Part shown: one piece after another, positions 17,335 to 24,791 of the stretch | Layout of the letters: the number at the start of each line of letters is the position of its first letter | Numbering within the stretch: the stretch's first letter is position 1 | Source of the DNA: JAUVXE01 sp964349355 | Lineage (GTDB): Bacteria > Actinomycetota > Coriobacteriia > Anaerosomatales > SLCP01 | Reading direction: 5' to 3' | Length of the DNA: 33,835 nt | Assembly: GCA_964349355.1 (NCBI GenBank) | Contig: CAYGFZ010000019.1 | Span: forward strand, 1 to 33,835 | The notes under the pieces: generated by a model | The model's input: the letters and a program-made list of their open reading frames with translations, nothing else | The model's database searches: none | What the model was told of the DNA's origin: nothing | Made by a program: the position numbers and the translations under genes

Positions 17335-17672
17335 GCGGGGAACTCGATTCCATCGATGAAGACGTCGACCGCGCCCACCGTGGCGCCCACTTGGCTCTCG
17401 ATCGCGTCAGCAACGGAAGCCTGGACCCTGAGTGCGACCTCTTGCAGAGGGACTCCGTAGACTGCGGTGATGTGCAGCTTCACATCGACGGCGCCATCAT
17501 CGTCTATACGAAAATCGACCGCTTTACCGGAGGCCCGGTTGACGATGCCGCCGAACCCTTGACCCGAAGACGAGAATGCGACACCTTCGATGCCCTCGAT
17601 CGCGAGCGTTACGATGGTGTCGAGGACGCCCGGAGCCACACCGAGACCTGCGACGCGAATCTCTTCGGACAT
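17331..17672 (-). CDS. Asp23/Gls24 family envelope stress response protein
   Basis: A 113-residue protein of the Asp23/Gls24 family (DUF322). Family landmarks are IRVAGLGVAPGVLDTIVTLA, GVAFSSSGQGFGG, and the strand VKLHITAVYGVPLQEVALRV followed by SVADAIESQVGATVGAVDVF. There is no signal peptide or membrane segment; in Staphylococcus Asp23 is held at the membrane by AmaP, which is not encoded here. In Bacillus the homologue YqhY lies between accC and nusB and affects acetyl-CoA carboxylase activity. Its identical placement here, 2 bases after accC, suggests a similar link. The exact biochemical role is not known. Confidence 0.9.
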   Translation of the reverse strand: MSEEIRVAGLGVAPGVLDTIVTLAIEGIEGVAFSSSGQGFGGIVNRASGKAVDFRIDDDGAVDVKLHITAVYGVPLQEVALRVQASVADAIESQVGATVGAVDVFIDGIEFPA

Positions 17673-17674
17673 CT

Positions 17675-19048
17675 CTACACTCCACCTCCGTCGGATGCGG
17701 GAGCCGAACCCATGTGCCGTTCCACAAAGTCAGTATATATGTCCCCCGACGCAAACGCCTCGGTCTCGACGACCGCCTGGTGGAACGAGACGGTGGTCGG
17801 GATCCCGACGACGATGAACTCGTCGAGCGCACGACGCGCGCAGGCGACCGCATCGGCACGCGTCTCTCCCCAGACGATCAACTTGGCGATCAGCGAGTCG
17901 TAGTACGGCGGGACGTGGTAGCCCGAGTACAGATGACTGTCGACCCGAACACCGAAGCCTCCCGGAGGATTGAACACCTTCACTTCGCCGGGGTTCGGGC
18001 GGAAGTCGTGAGCGGGATCCTCGGCATTGATGCGGAACTCGATCGCATGGCCACGCAGCTTCACGAGATCCTGGGTGGCGTGTTTCATCGGCTCGCCGGA
18101 GGCGATCCGGATCTGTTCCTTGATGATGTCGACCCCGGTGATCTGCTCGGTCACCGGATGCTCGACCTGGACACGTGTGTTCATCTCCATGAAGAAGAAG
18201 GAACCGTCGGTATCGAGCAGGAACTCGACCGTGCCTGCATTGACATAGTCGACCGCGCGCACCGCAAGAAGCGCCGCCTCCCCCATCGCCTGGCGAAGTT
18301 CCGGCGTGAGAGCGGGGCTCGGCGCCTCCTCGACCAGCTTCTGGTGACGCCGCTGGATCGAGCAGTCGCGCTCGAACAGGTGGATCGCATTGCCGTGGGT
18401 ATCTGCGAGTACCTGGATCTCGATGTGGCGCGGACGGAGCAGGTAGCGCTCGATGTAGACCGCGTCATCGCCGAAGGCAGCAGCAGCCTCGTTGCGGGCA
18501 GCAGCATACTGTACGGCGAGCACCGAAGCGTCGGCGGCGACACGCATGCCCTTGCCGCCCCCGCCCGCGGAGGCCTTGATGAGCACCGGGAAACCGGTCT
18601 CCTCGGCGAACGCCATCGCCTCCTCGGCGGTGTCAACGACGCCCTTCGAGCCCGGCACGCACGGCACGCCGGCCTCCATCATCGTCTCGCGGGCGACCGC
18701 CTTGTCGCCCATCCGCTCGATGGCTTCGGGCGACGGACCGATGAAGGTGAGTCCGGAGTCGGCCACCGCACGTGCGAAGCGGGCGTTCTCGGCGAGGAAA
18801 CCGTAGCCCGGATGGATCGCCTCGGCACCGCTCGTGAGCGCGGCGGAGATGATGTTGGGCATGCTCAGGTAGCTCTGCGCGCTCGGCGCCGGGCCGATAC
18901 ACACGGCTTCGTCGGCCATTCGCGCATGCAGGGAATCGCGGTCCGCCTCGGAGTAGACGGCGACCGTGAGCACGCCCATCTCCTTACAGGCGCGGATTAT
19001 GCGCAGGGCGATCTCGCCCCTGTTGGCGATGAGGACCTTGGAAAACAT
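17675..19048 (-). CDS. accC: Biotin carboxylase
   Basis: ATP-dependent carboxylation of the biotin on the carrier protein, using bicarbonate. The 457 residues match the usual ~450. The N-terminal domain starts MFSKVLIANRGEIALRIIRA, with HPGYGFLAEN near 80. The ATP-grasp domain has the glycine-rich loop KASAGGGGKGMR (about 158-169), HIEIQVLAD, and the catalytic segment EMNTRVQVEHPVTE around 284-297. The C-terminal tail is short, with no biotinyl or carboxyltransferase domain, so it must act on a separate carrier: the fused upstream protein, or its free AccB product. It starts 3 bases after that gene's stop. It could serve acetyl-CoA carboxylase, a split pyruvate carboxylase, or both. Confidence 0.95.
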   Translation of the reverse strand: MFSKVLIANRGEIALRIIRACKEMGVLTVAVYSEADRDSLHARMADEAVCIGPAPSAQSYLSMPNIISAALTSGAEAIHPGYGFLAENARFARAVADSGLTFIGPSPEAIERMGDKAVARETMMEAGVPCVPGSKGVVDTAEEAMAFAEETGFPVLIKASAGGGGKGMRVAADASVLAVQYAAARNEAAAAFGDDAVYIERYLLRPRHIEIQVLADTHGNAIHLFERDCSIQRRHQKLVEEAPSPALTPELRQAMGEAALLAVRAVDYVNAGTVEFLLDTDGSFFFMEMNTRVQVEHPVTEQITGVDIIKEQIRIASGEPMKHATQDLVKLRGHAIEFRINAEDPAHDFRPNPGEVKVFNPPGGFGVRVDSHLYSGYHVPPYYDSLIAKLIVWGETRADAVACARRALDEFIVVGIPTTVSFHQAVVETEAFASGDIYTDFVERHMGSAPASDGGGV

Positions 19049-19051
19049 CGC

Positions 19052-19513
19052 TTACCCGAGAGGCTCGTAGTAGAAGAGCACGGTGCCATACTCGACCGCA
19101 TCGGCATCGCCCACCGCGATCTCGCGGATGACTCCGGGCTCCTCGGCGGTGATCTCGTTCATGAGCTTCATCGCCTCGAGGATACAGAGTGCCTGGCCCT
19201 CCTCGACCGAGTCGCCGACGTTGACGAAGTCGGCGGTGCCGGGAGACGGTGCGCGGTAGAAGGTACCAACCATCGGTGCGACGATAGTCTTCCACGCGGC
19301 GGGCCGCTCGCCGGCGTCGCGAACCGCAACGTCGGCGGGGGCACTCTCGCCCGATGCGGGAGCCGCGACAGGAGCGGGGGCAACGGTCTCGGGCACCGCG
19401 GCAGGCGCGCCCTTGCGGACAACGACCTTCCCTCCGGCCTCCTCGACGATAACCTCGCTCACATCGCTCATCTCAACGATCTTGATGAGCTCACGTATCT
19501 GATTGACATCCAC
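19052..19513 (-). CDS. accB: Possible free AccB (BCCP) from internal start
   Basis: An in-frame GTG at 19513 (V467 of the fusion) would give a 153-residue protein, fMet-DVNQIRELIKIVEM..., the normal start and length of bacterial AccB (about 150-160). GGGAGG lies at 19527-19522, 8 bases upstream, a spacing as good as any gene start in the window. The gene stands exactly where accB stands in Bacillus, between efp and accC. The product would carry the AccB helix, linker and biotinyl domain with the thumb (biotin Lys at position 116). It would supply a standard acetyl-CoA carboxylase, while the full-length form serves the carboxyltransferase. Internal initiation is inferred from sequence. The Shine-Dalgarno could instead be a by-product of Arg-Glu-Glu-Glu codons. 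Confidence 0.5.
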   Translation of the reverse strand: MDVNQIRELIKIVEMSDVSEVIVEEAGGKVVVRKGAPAAVPETVAPAPVAAPASGESAPADVAVRDAGERPAAWKTIVAPMVGTFYRAPSPGTADFVNVGDSVEEGQALCILEAMKLMNEITAEEPGVIREIAVGDADAVEYGTVLFYYEPLG

Positions 19514-20911
19514 AGACTCTTCCTCCCTGACGGTATCGATCTCCTCGCTCATCATGAAGACGGCGCTCTCCGCGCCCTCCTGATGGAGCGTGAGGTAGTT
19601 GCGGGCCTCGTTGGGGAAGAGGGCGTACATCAGCACGTCCTCTTCGCTGTGCGCAAGATCGCCGATCTCAGCGGCGGCCTCGTCGTAGGTGGTCGTCACG
19701 AGCGAACCCGGGCGCATGTCCGGGCCGAGAAGCTCGTCCTTGCCGAGAACCTTCGCGACGATCTCGGCGTCCATGGAGCCCGGCGCCTTGCCGTAGTACC
19801 CCCTGATGTAGTCCTTCATCTCCTGAGGAACGACCGCCCAGCGCTTGCCGGTCAGCACGTTGATGACCGCCTGCGTGCCGACGATCTGGGAGAGCGGCGT
19901 CACCAACGGCGGGAAGCCAACCTCGGCGCGCACCTTCGGGATCTCTTTGAGCACGTCGGCCAACCGGTCGCCCGCCTTCTGCAGTTCCAGCTGGCTGATC
20001 AGGTTCGAGAGCATGCCGCCGGGGACCTGGTGAGAGAAGACCTGCATATGCATGAGGGAGGTCACGCCACGCTTGAGCTTCTTGCGCTTCCGGACCCCCT
20101 CCCAGTACTCGGCGATCTCGAAGAGGAGGTCGAGGTCGAGCCCGGTGTCGTACGGGCTCTCCTTGAGCGCCGCGACGATCATCTCGACAGCCGGCTGGCT
20201 ATTGCCGAACGCGAGTGCGACCACGGCGGTGTCGATGATGTCGGCGCCCGCCTCGGTAGCCTTGAGATAGTTCATCGGAGCCATGCCGCCGATGTAGTGG
20301 CAGTGGAGATGCACTGGCAGCCCGACTTCGTCTTTGAGCGCACGCACCATCTTCTCGGTCCTAAACGGGGTAAGCATCCCCGCCATGTCCTTGATGCCGA
20401 TGGTGTCGGCTCCGATCTCCTTGAGTTCGACCGCATACTCGATGTAAGCGTCGAGCGTGTGCACGGGGCTCACGGTGTAGCTGATAGCACCCTCGAAGTG
20501 GCCACCGCACTCCTTGACCGCTGCAGCAGCGACCTCAACGTTGCGGATGTCGTTGAGTGCGTCGAAGATGCGGAAGACATCGATCCCGTTGCGCTTGCTC
20601 GCATGGCAGAAGCGCGCGACGATCTCGTCAGAGTAGTGACGGTATCCCACGAGGTTCTGACCGCGCAGGAGCATCTGCAGCGGCGTCTTGGGACAGTAGC
20701 GCTTGATGAGGCGCAGCCGCTCCCAGGGGTTCTCGTCGAGGAAGCGCAGGCACGCGTCGAACGTCGCCCCGCCCCAGACCTCGAGGGACCAGTAGCCGAC
20801 CGCATCCATCTTCGGAAGGATGGGGAGCATGTCGGCCGTCTGCATACGCGTAGCCCAGAGCGATTGGTGAGCGTCGCGCAGTGTCGTGTCGGTTATGTGG
20901 ACAGGTCGCAT
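19052..20911 (-). CDS. Carboxyltransferase (PycB/OadA-type) fused to AccB-type biotin carrier
   Basis: A 619-residue two-part protein. Residues 1-~300 are an HMG-lyase-like TIM-barrel carboxyltransferase (ITDTTLRDAHQSLWATRM at the start, metal/lysine site IGIKDMAG, HLHCHYIGG as the HxH site). Residues ~300-440 are the conserved C-terminal carboxyltransferase domain. From 467 onward the sequence is a complete AccB: VDVNQIRELIKIVEMSDVSE, an Ala/Pro linker (about 500-540), then APMVGTFYRAPSPGT with the AccB-type thumb and the biotin site LCILEAMKLMNE at K582. PycB and OadA proteins usually end in a shorter biotinyl domain without the AccB N-terminal helix. With accC next door this probably works as a split pyruvate carboxylase. 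No OadB/OadG sodium-pump genes are nearby. A promoter lies at 20992-21020. Confidence 0.88.
   Translation of the reverse strand: MRPVHITDTTLRDAHQSLWATRMQTADMLPILPKMDAVGYWSLEVWGGATFDACLRFLDENPWERLRLIKRYCPKTPLQMLLRGQNLVGYRHYSDEIVARFCHASKRNGIDVFRIFDALNDIRNVEVAAAAVKECGGHFEGAISYTVSPVHTLDAYIEYAVELKEIGADTIGIKDMAGMLTPFRTEKMVRALKDEVGLPVHLHCHYIGGMAPMNYLKATEAGADIIDTAVVALAFGNSQPAVEMIVAALKESPYDTGLDLDLLFEIAEYWEGVRKRKKLKRGVTSLMHMQVFSHQVPGGMLSNLISQLELQKAGDRLADVLKEIPKVRAEVGFPPLVTPLSQIVGTQAVINVLTGKRWAVVPQEMKDYIRGYYGKAPGSMDAEIVAKVLGKDELLGPDMRPGSLVTTTYDEAAAEIGDLAHSEEDVLMYALFPNEARNYLTLHQEGAESAVFMMSEEIDTVREEESVDVNQIRELIKIVEMSDVSEVIVEEAGGKVVVRKGAPAAVPETVAPAPVAAPASGESAPADVAVRDAGERPAAWKTIVAPMVGTFYRAPSPGTADFVNVGDSVEEGQALCILEAMKLMNEITAEEPGVIREIAVGDADAVEYGTVLFYYEPLG
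19511..19527 (-). promoter_or_regulatory. accB: Internal Shine-Dalgarno and GTG start at AccB domain boundary
   Basis: Minus strand reads GGGAGGAAGAGTCTGTG from 19527 to 19511, so a GGGAGG core is followed by 8 bases and then GTG in the frame of the fusion. The GTG encodes the residue aligned with the initiator Met of AccB proteins. Confidence 0.5.
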
Positions 20912-20991
20912 ACCGTCGTCCCCTCTGTACGTGGGAGGCGGGCGGTTCGGCCGCGGCCGTGACCGGCACCTTTGAGAAAATCGGTCAGAAC

Positions 20992-21020
20992 AGTATATCC
21001 GAGGGCCACGCAGAGGTCAC
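20992..21020 (-). promoter_or_regulatory. Promoter for carboxylase-nusB-dxs operon
   Basis: Minus strand: -35-like GTGACC at 21020-21015 (4/6 to TTGACA), a 17-base spacer, then TATACT at 20997-20992 (5/6 to TATAAT). It overlaps the efp stop codon and lies in the 105-base gap before the carboxyltransferase gene, one of the longest spaces in this run of genes. The leader downstream contains the self-complementary CGGCCGCGGCCG at about 20948-20959; no T-run follows it, so it is not a classic terminator. Confidence 0.5.
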
Positions 21021-21577
21021 ACGCGAGTGATGTAACGCCCGTCTCTCGTGTCGACCTTCAGCTTGTCGCCGATCTCGACGAACATCGGTACCTGTACGAC
21101 AGCACCGGTCTCCAGTGTGGCAGGCTTGGTGCTTCCCTGGACGGTGTCGCCCTTGAAACCGGGCTCTGTCTCGGTGACCTCGAGCTCTGCGAACATCGGC
21201 GGCTCGACGCCCATCATGTCATTACCAGCATACGCGATCTGGACCTCGTCGTTCTCTTTGAGCCACCTCGCTGACTCGCCGACGAATTCGGCCGAAAGCT
21301 CGAACTGCTCGTAGGAGCCGGTGTCCATGAAGTGGAATGAGACGCCGTCGTTGTAGAGGTACTGCATCCGCTTGGTCTCGATACGGACGTCCTCGAACTT
21401 CTCACCAGCGCGAAACGTGTTCTCCACGATGCGGCCGGACTTGAGCTCTTTGAGTTTCGTGCGCACGAACGCGCCACCCTTGCCGGGCTTGACGTGCTGG
21501 AACTCGACGATGATCCACATCTTGCCGTCGTGCAGAATACACATGCCGTTCTTGAAGTTGCTCGTCGATATCGCCAT
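21017..21577 (-). CDS. efp: Elongation factor P
   Basis: Relieves ribosome stalling at polyproline stretches. The 186 residues are the standard length with three beta-barrel domains. Domain I starts MAISTSNFKNGMCILHDGKM and carries the tip loop KPGKGGAF with K33 as the functional lysine. Domain II has YLYNDGVSFHFMDTGSYEQF, and domain III ends LKVDTRDGRYITRV. GGAAGGG lies about 5 bases before the ATG. The loop is not the PGKGP form reported for Actinobacteria that use unmodified lysine. Genes for EpmA or EarP modification systems are not in the window. It follows the pepQ-type gene by 22 bases, as in Bacillus (yqhT-efp). Confidence 0.97.
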   Translation of the reverse strand: MAISTSNFKNGMCILHDGKMWIIVEFQHVKPGKGGAFVRTKLKELKSGRIVENTFRAGEKFEDVRIETKRMQYLYNDGVSFHFMDTGSYEQFELSAEFVGESARWLKENDEVQIAYAGNDMMGVEPPMFAELEVTETEPGFKGDTVQGSTKPATLETGAVVQVPMFVEIGDKLKVDTRDGRYITRV

Positions 21578-21599
21578 ACGTACCCTTCCGTAAACCGGG

Positions 21600-22694
21600 T
21601 CAGATGATCTCTATGAGTTCGGTCGGAGCGGCGGAGAGCACGCGGCACCCACCGTCCTGGACGACTACTAAGTCCTCAATCCTAACACCGAAACTCCCCT
21701 TGAGATAGACGCCGGGCTCGATGGTGATGACCGAACCCGAGAGCACCGATCGTCGTCCGCGGGGCGACACGGTCGGCAACTCGTGGACGTCGATACCTAC
21801 GCCGTGGCCGAGTCCATGACCGAAGAACTCCGCCAGTCCGCGCTCGCTCAGCACGTAGCGCGCCGCCTGGTCGATCTCGACCCCGGGGACGCCGCCGCGC
21901 GCAGCCTTCCTGCCAGCGAGGTTCGCCGCCAGCACCGCATCGTAGACCCGTCGGAACTCTTCGGTTGCCGGCCCACCCACCACGACGGTGCGAGTCATGT
22001 CGGAGCAGTAGCCGCCGACACGCGCGCCGAAGTCGAGGATGACCGGGTCACCGGGCTGGATCGCACGAGAACCGACAACGGTGTGCGGCCTCGACCCGTT
22101 CGGTCCGCTCGCCACGATGCTCGGGAACGCAACCCCCTCCGAACCGTTGCGCCGCATGAAGACCTCGAGCTCGAGTGCGATCTCGGTCTCGGTCTTGCCA
22201 GGCGCGATCATGCCGAGAATGTGGTCGAACGCGCGATCGGTGAGAGCGGCAGCACGTGAGATGCGTTCGACCTCGGCCGCCTCCTTGACCTCGCGCAACT
22301 CCTCGACCCAGTCGTCGACGGCTTCGCCCTTCCCGGAGAAGCGCTCCGAGATGAACCGGAAGCGCCCGAACGGGACCGACGACTCGATCGCGAGTGTCTC
22401 GATGCCGTTATCCTGCAGGTCGTTACAGATCTCGACGTAGATCGAACTGGACGGGGCCTGGATCGACCACGGGGTAGACGCCGCTGCCTGAGTGGCCGCC
22501 TCCGCGTACCGCGAGTCTGTGAAGATGCGCGCTGTCTCGGGGGTGATGAGGCAGGCGACGTTCGCGTTGTCGTCGAACACGTTCTCCAGGCCCGTGACAT
22601 AGCGCACGTTGAACACGTTCGAGAGCAGGATAGCACCCTGTCCCTCCTCGGCAAGGCGACGGCGCAGCGCCGAGAGGCGAACGTCGGCGTTCAT
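21600..22694 (-). CDS. M24 family Xaa-Pro peptidase (YqhT/PepQ-like)
   Basis: A 364-residue cytoplasmic aminopeptidase P/prolidase-like protein. The N-terminal creatinase-like domain (about 1-125) begins MNADVRLSALRRRL. The pita-bread metallopeptidase domain has all five dinuclear metal ligands: the two Asp in ILDFGARVGGYCSDMTRTVV, the His in FFGHGLGHGVGIDVHE, the Glu in ITIEPGVY and the Glu in GVRIEDLVVV. It releases the residue before Pro or cleaves Xaa-Pro dipeptides; the exact specificity cannot be told. Start chosen at ATG 22694, which overlaps the aroQ stop as ATGA; the frame is open to 22781, but that stretch is inside aroQ. Its neighbours aroQ and efp are as in Bacillus. Confidence 0.93.
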   Translation of the reverse strand: MNADVRLSALRRRLAEEGQGAILLSNVFNVRYVTGLENVFDDNANVACLITPETARIFTDSRYAEAATQAAASTPWSIQAPSSSIYVEICNDLQDNGIETLAIESSVPFGRFRFISERFSGKGEAVDDWVEELREVKEAAEVERISRAAALTDRAFDHILGMIAPGKTETEIALELEVFMRRNGSEGVAFPSIVASGPNGSRPHTVVGSRAIQPGDPVILDFGARVGGYCSDMTRTVVVGGPATEEFRRVYDAVLAANLAGRKAARGGVPGVEIDQAARYVLSERGLAEFFGHGLGHGVGIDVHELPTVSPRGRRSVLSGSVITIEPGVYLKGSFGVRIEDLVVVQDGGCRVLSAAPTELIEII

Positions 22695-23137
22695 CGCCAA
22701 CCACCGACCGCGAGCTGGTGGGCAACTTCCAAGCCGAGGATGTAGGAGTCCGCGCCGAAGCCCGATATCTGACCGACGCACGCAGGGGCGATCACGCTGG
22801 TAGCACGGAACTCCTCACGAGCGGCGATGTTGCTGAGATGGATCTCTATCACAGGCACGTCGACCGATGCGACCGCGTCGCGCAGGGCGTAAGAGTAGTG
22901 AGTGAAGGCTCCCGGGTTGAACACGATCGCGCCGTAGGAGTCACGGGCGGCCTGTATCGCGTCGATCAGCTCGCCCTCGTGGTTCGACTGAACGAACCCG
23001 ACACCCGCGCCAAGCTCAGTCGCCCGCTCCCGCACTCGAGCAGCGATGTCGTCGAGCGTGAGCGAGCCGTAGACCTCGGGCTCACGGCTGCCGAGCAGGT
23101 TCAGATTGGGTCCGTTGAGCACCAGAATCGACATCAC
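22691..23137 (-). CDS. aroQ: 3-dehydroquinate dehydratase, type II
   Basis: Third step of the shikimate pathway, dehydroquinate to dehydroshikimate; type II enzymes form dodecamers and use an enolate mechanism. The 148 residues are the family's usual size. Motifs are ILVLNGPNLNLLGSREPEVY (catalytic Tyr at its end, lid Arg before it), FNPGAFTHYSYALRDA, and VIEIHLSNIAAREEFR with the catalytic His. Two adjacent starts exist, GTG 23137 and ATG 23134; GGGAGGGG lies upstream. It follows aroB by 6 bases and its stop overlaps the peptidase ATG. Confidence 0.96.
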   Translation of the reverse strand: MMSILVLNGPNLNLLGSREPEVYGSLTLDDIAARVRERATELGAGVGFVQSNHEGELIDAIQAARDSYGAIVFNPGAFTHYSYALRDAVASVDVPVIEIHLSNIAAREEFRATSVIAPACVGQISGFGADSYILGLEVAHQLAVGGWR

Positions 23138-23143
23138 TGCGGT

Positions 23144-24253
23144 TCATCCCCTCCCGGTCACAGGTCCGAGCCATGCATCGAGCTCTTCGGCGATCACCTC
23201 GTCAGCAACGGGCATCGCGAGGTAGACCCCGGGCTCGGGCACAAGCGCGAAGCGCACGACGCCACCTCGCGCCTTCTTGTCAGAGTGCATCGCACGCAGC
23301 AACGCGCCTGAATCTTGAGGATACACGGCGCGAGCGATGTCGAGCGAATCGAGGAGCGCGTCCTGCCGCATCGCGGTCTGCGATGGAGCGTCGAGCACGC
23401 GAGCGGCGATGCGAGCGGCAAACCGCATCCCCTCGGCGACCGCGATCCCGTGGGGCACGACCCCGTATCCGCTAACGCGTTCGATAGCGTGGCCGAGGGT
23501 GTGGCCGTAGTTGAGACTCTCGCGCAGGCCTGTCTCGTGCTCATCGGCGACGACCACGTCAGCCTTGTGACCGATCGCGGCGAAAACTGCCTCGTGTACG
23601 GCTTCTGCCTCGCGAGTCACGAGAGCCGAGGCGTGCTCCTCCATCCATGCCAGCAGCCCCGGTCCGGAAAGCATCGCCACCTTCGCGACCTCGGCGAGCC
23701 CGCTTCGCCACTCGATGTCGGGAAGCGTTGCGAGTGTGGCCGTGTCGGCGAGGACGACCTTCGGTTGTTTGAACGCACCCGCGAGGTTCTTACCCGCAAC
23801 GAGGTCCACCCCGGTCTTTCCTCCCACCGAGGAGTCGACCTGGGCGAGCAGTGTGGTCGGAACCTGCACGAAATCGATGCCGCGCAGATACGTAGCCGCG
23901 CAAAAGCCCGCGAGATCGCCGATCACCCCGCCGCCAAGAGCGACGAGGACATCGGTGCGGTCGATCCGGGCGGCTGCGAGCTTCTCGAGCACCTCGCCGG
24001 CGACCGTCCACGACTTGCTCTGCTCGCCGGCGGGTACCGCGATCTCCACTACGTCGAAGCCGGCCTCGGCGAGCGAATCCCGCACCGCCTGTCCAAAGAG
24101 CGCGCTGACGTGATCGTCGGTGACGAGGGCGACCCTGGACGCTGGCGTCACGGTGCGGACCGCATCCCCCACGCGGGCACGCAGGCCCTCTCCGACCAGC
24201 ACCTCGTACCCCGCACCGGGCACGAACACGGGTATCCGCGTGGTCTCAGTCAC
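23144..24253 (-). CDS. aroB: 3-dehydroquinate synthase
   Basis: Second shikimate step: cyclises DAHP to 3-dehydroquinate with NAD and a divalent metal. The 369 residues have the NAD-binding segment LVALGGGVIGDLAGF, VPTTLLAQVDSSVGGKTGVD, and the metal ligands: Glu in SGLAEVAKVA, His in NYGHTLGHAIE and His in VPHGIAVAEGM. It begins with GTG 24253 and overlaps the end of aroK by 8 bases. Part of the compact aroC-aroK-aroB-aroQ block; the DAHP synthase, aroE and aroA are not in the window. Confidence 0.97.
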   Translation of the reverse strand: MTETTRIPVFVPGAGYEVLVGEGLRARVGDAVRTVTPASRVALVTDDHVSALFGQAVRDSLAEAGFDVVEIAVPAGEQSKSWTVAGEVLEKLAAARIDRTDVLVALGGGVIGDLAGFCAATYLRGIDFVQVPTTLLAQVDSSVGGKTGVDLVAGKNLAGAFKQPKVVLADTATLATLPDIEWRSGLAEVAKVAMLSGPGLLAWMEEHASALVTREAEAVHEAVFAAIGHKADVVVADEHETGLRESLNYGHTLGHAIERVSGYGVVPHGIAVAEGMRFAARIAARVLDAPSQTAMRQDALLDSLDIARAVYPQDSGALLRAMHSDKKARGGVVRFALVPEPGVYLAMPVADEVIAEELDAWLGPVTGRG

Positions 24254-24791
24254 CTGACGAGCCTCCTACCTGGACAGACTCATCGGCTGCGAGAAGCGCG
24301 AAGACCTCTTCTGCGACTCTATCGGCCGCCAGTCCGGCGGTATCGATGACTACGTCTGCCGTCGAACGATAGAGCGTCTCGCGGGCGGAAAGGAGCGTCG
24401 ACGCCATCGCGGCCGCATCCCCCCTCTCGAGGAGGGGACGGCTACCGGTGTCCCCGATGCGGGCAAGCGCCTCGGCGGCGTCCACCTTCAGGTAGACGAC
24501 CCTGCCGAGGGTCCTCAGTAGACGGCGGTTCTCGTCGTCGAGCACCACGCCGCCCCCGCACGCCACGACCGCGGGCGGTGCGCCGTCGAGGGCGCGCAGT
24601 GCAGCACTCTCCAGTTCGCGGAAGAGCGACTCTCCGCGCGTCGCGAAGATCTCACTCACACTGGCTCCACCTGCTGCACGCTCGATCTCAGTGTCGAGGT
24701 CGATGAACGGCAGCCCCAGGCGTGAGGCGAGGAGCCTGCCGACAGTCGACTTGCCAGCCCCCATGAAGCCGATGAGCAGCACATGGCTCAC
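24246..24791 (-). CDS. aroK: Shikimate kinase
   Basis: Phosphorylates shikimate at the 3-hydroxyl using ATP. From GTG 24791 the protein is 181 residues. The P-loop is GFMGAGKSTVG (about 8-18); the shikimate-binding residues are in FIDLDTEIE, the Arg in ESLFRELE and CGGGVVLD. The lid Arg is in GSRPLLER. The frame is open to 24932, but GTG 24791 overlaps the aroC stop as GTGA, and the family similarity begins exactly there (VSHVLLIGFMG). The C-terminus overlaps aroB by 8 bases. Confidence 0.95.
   Translation of the reverse strand: MSHVLLIGFMGAGKSTVGRLLASRLGLPFIDLDTEIERAAGGASVSEIFATRGESLFRELESAALRALDGAPPAVVACGGGVVLDDENRRLLRTLGRVVYLKVDAAEALARIGDTGSRPLLERGDAAAMASTLLSARETLYRSTADVVIDTAGLAADRVAEEVFALLAADESVQVGGSSGD

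Noticed and set aside
17576..20962. Plus-strand open frame of 1,128 codons opposite accC and the carboxyltransferase fusion
   Set aside because: It is the mirror of two well-conserved genes; high GC at third positions removes stops on the opposite strand. The translation is Arg/His/Asp-rich and matches no family.
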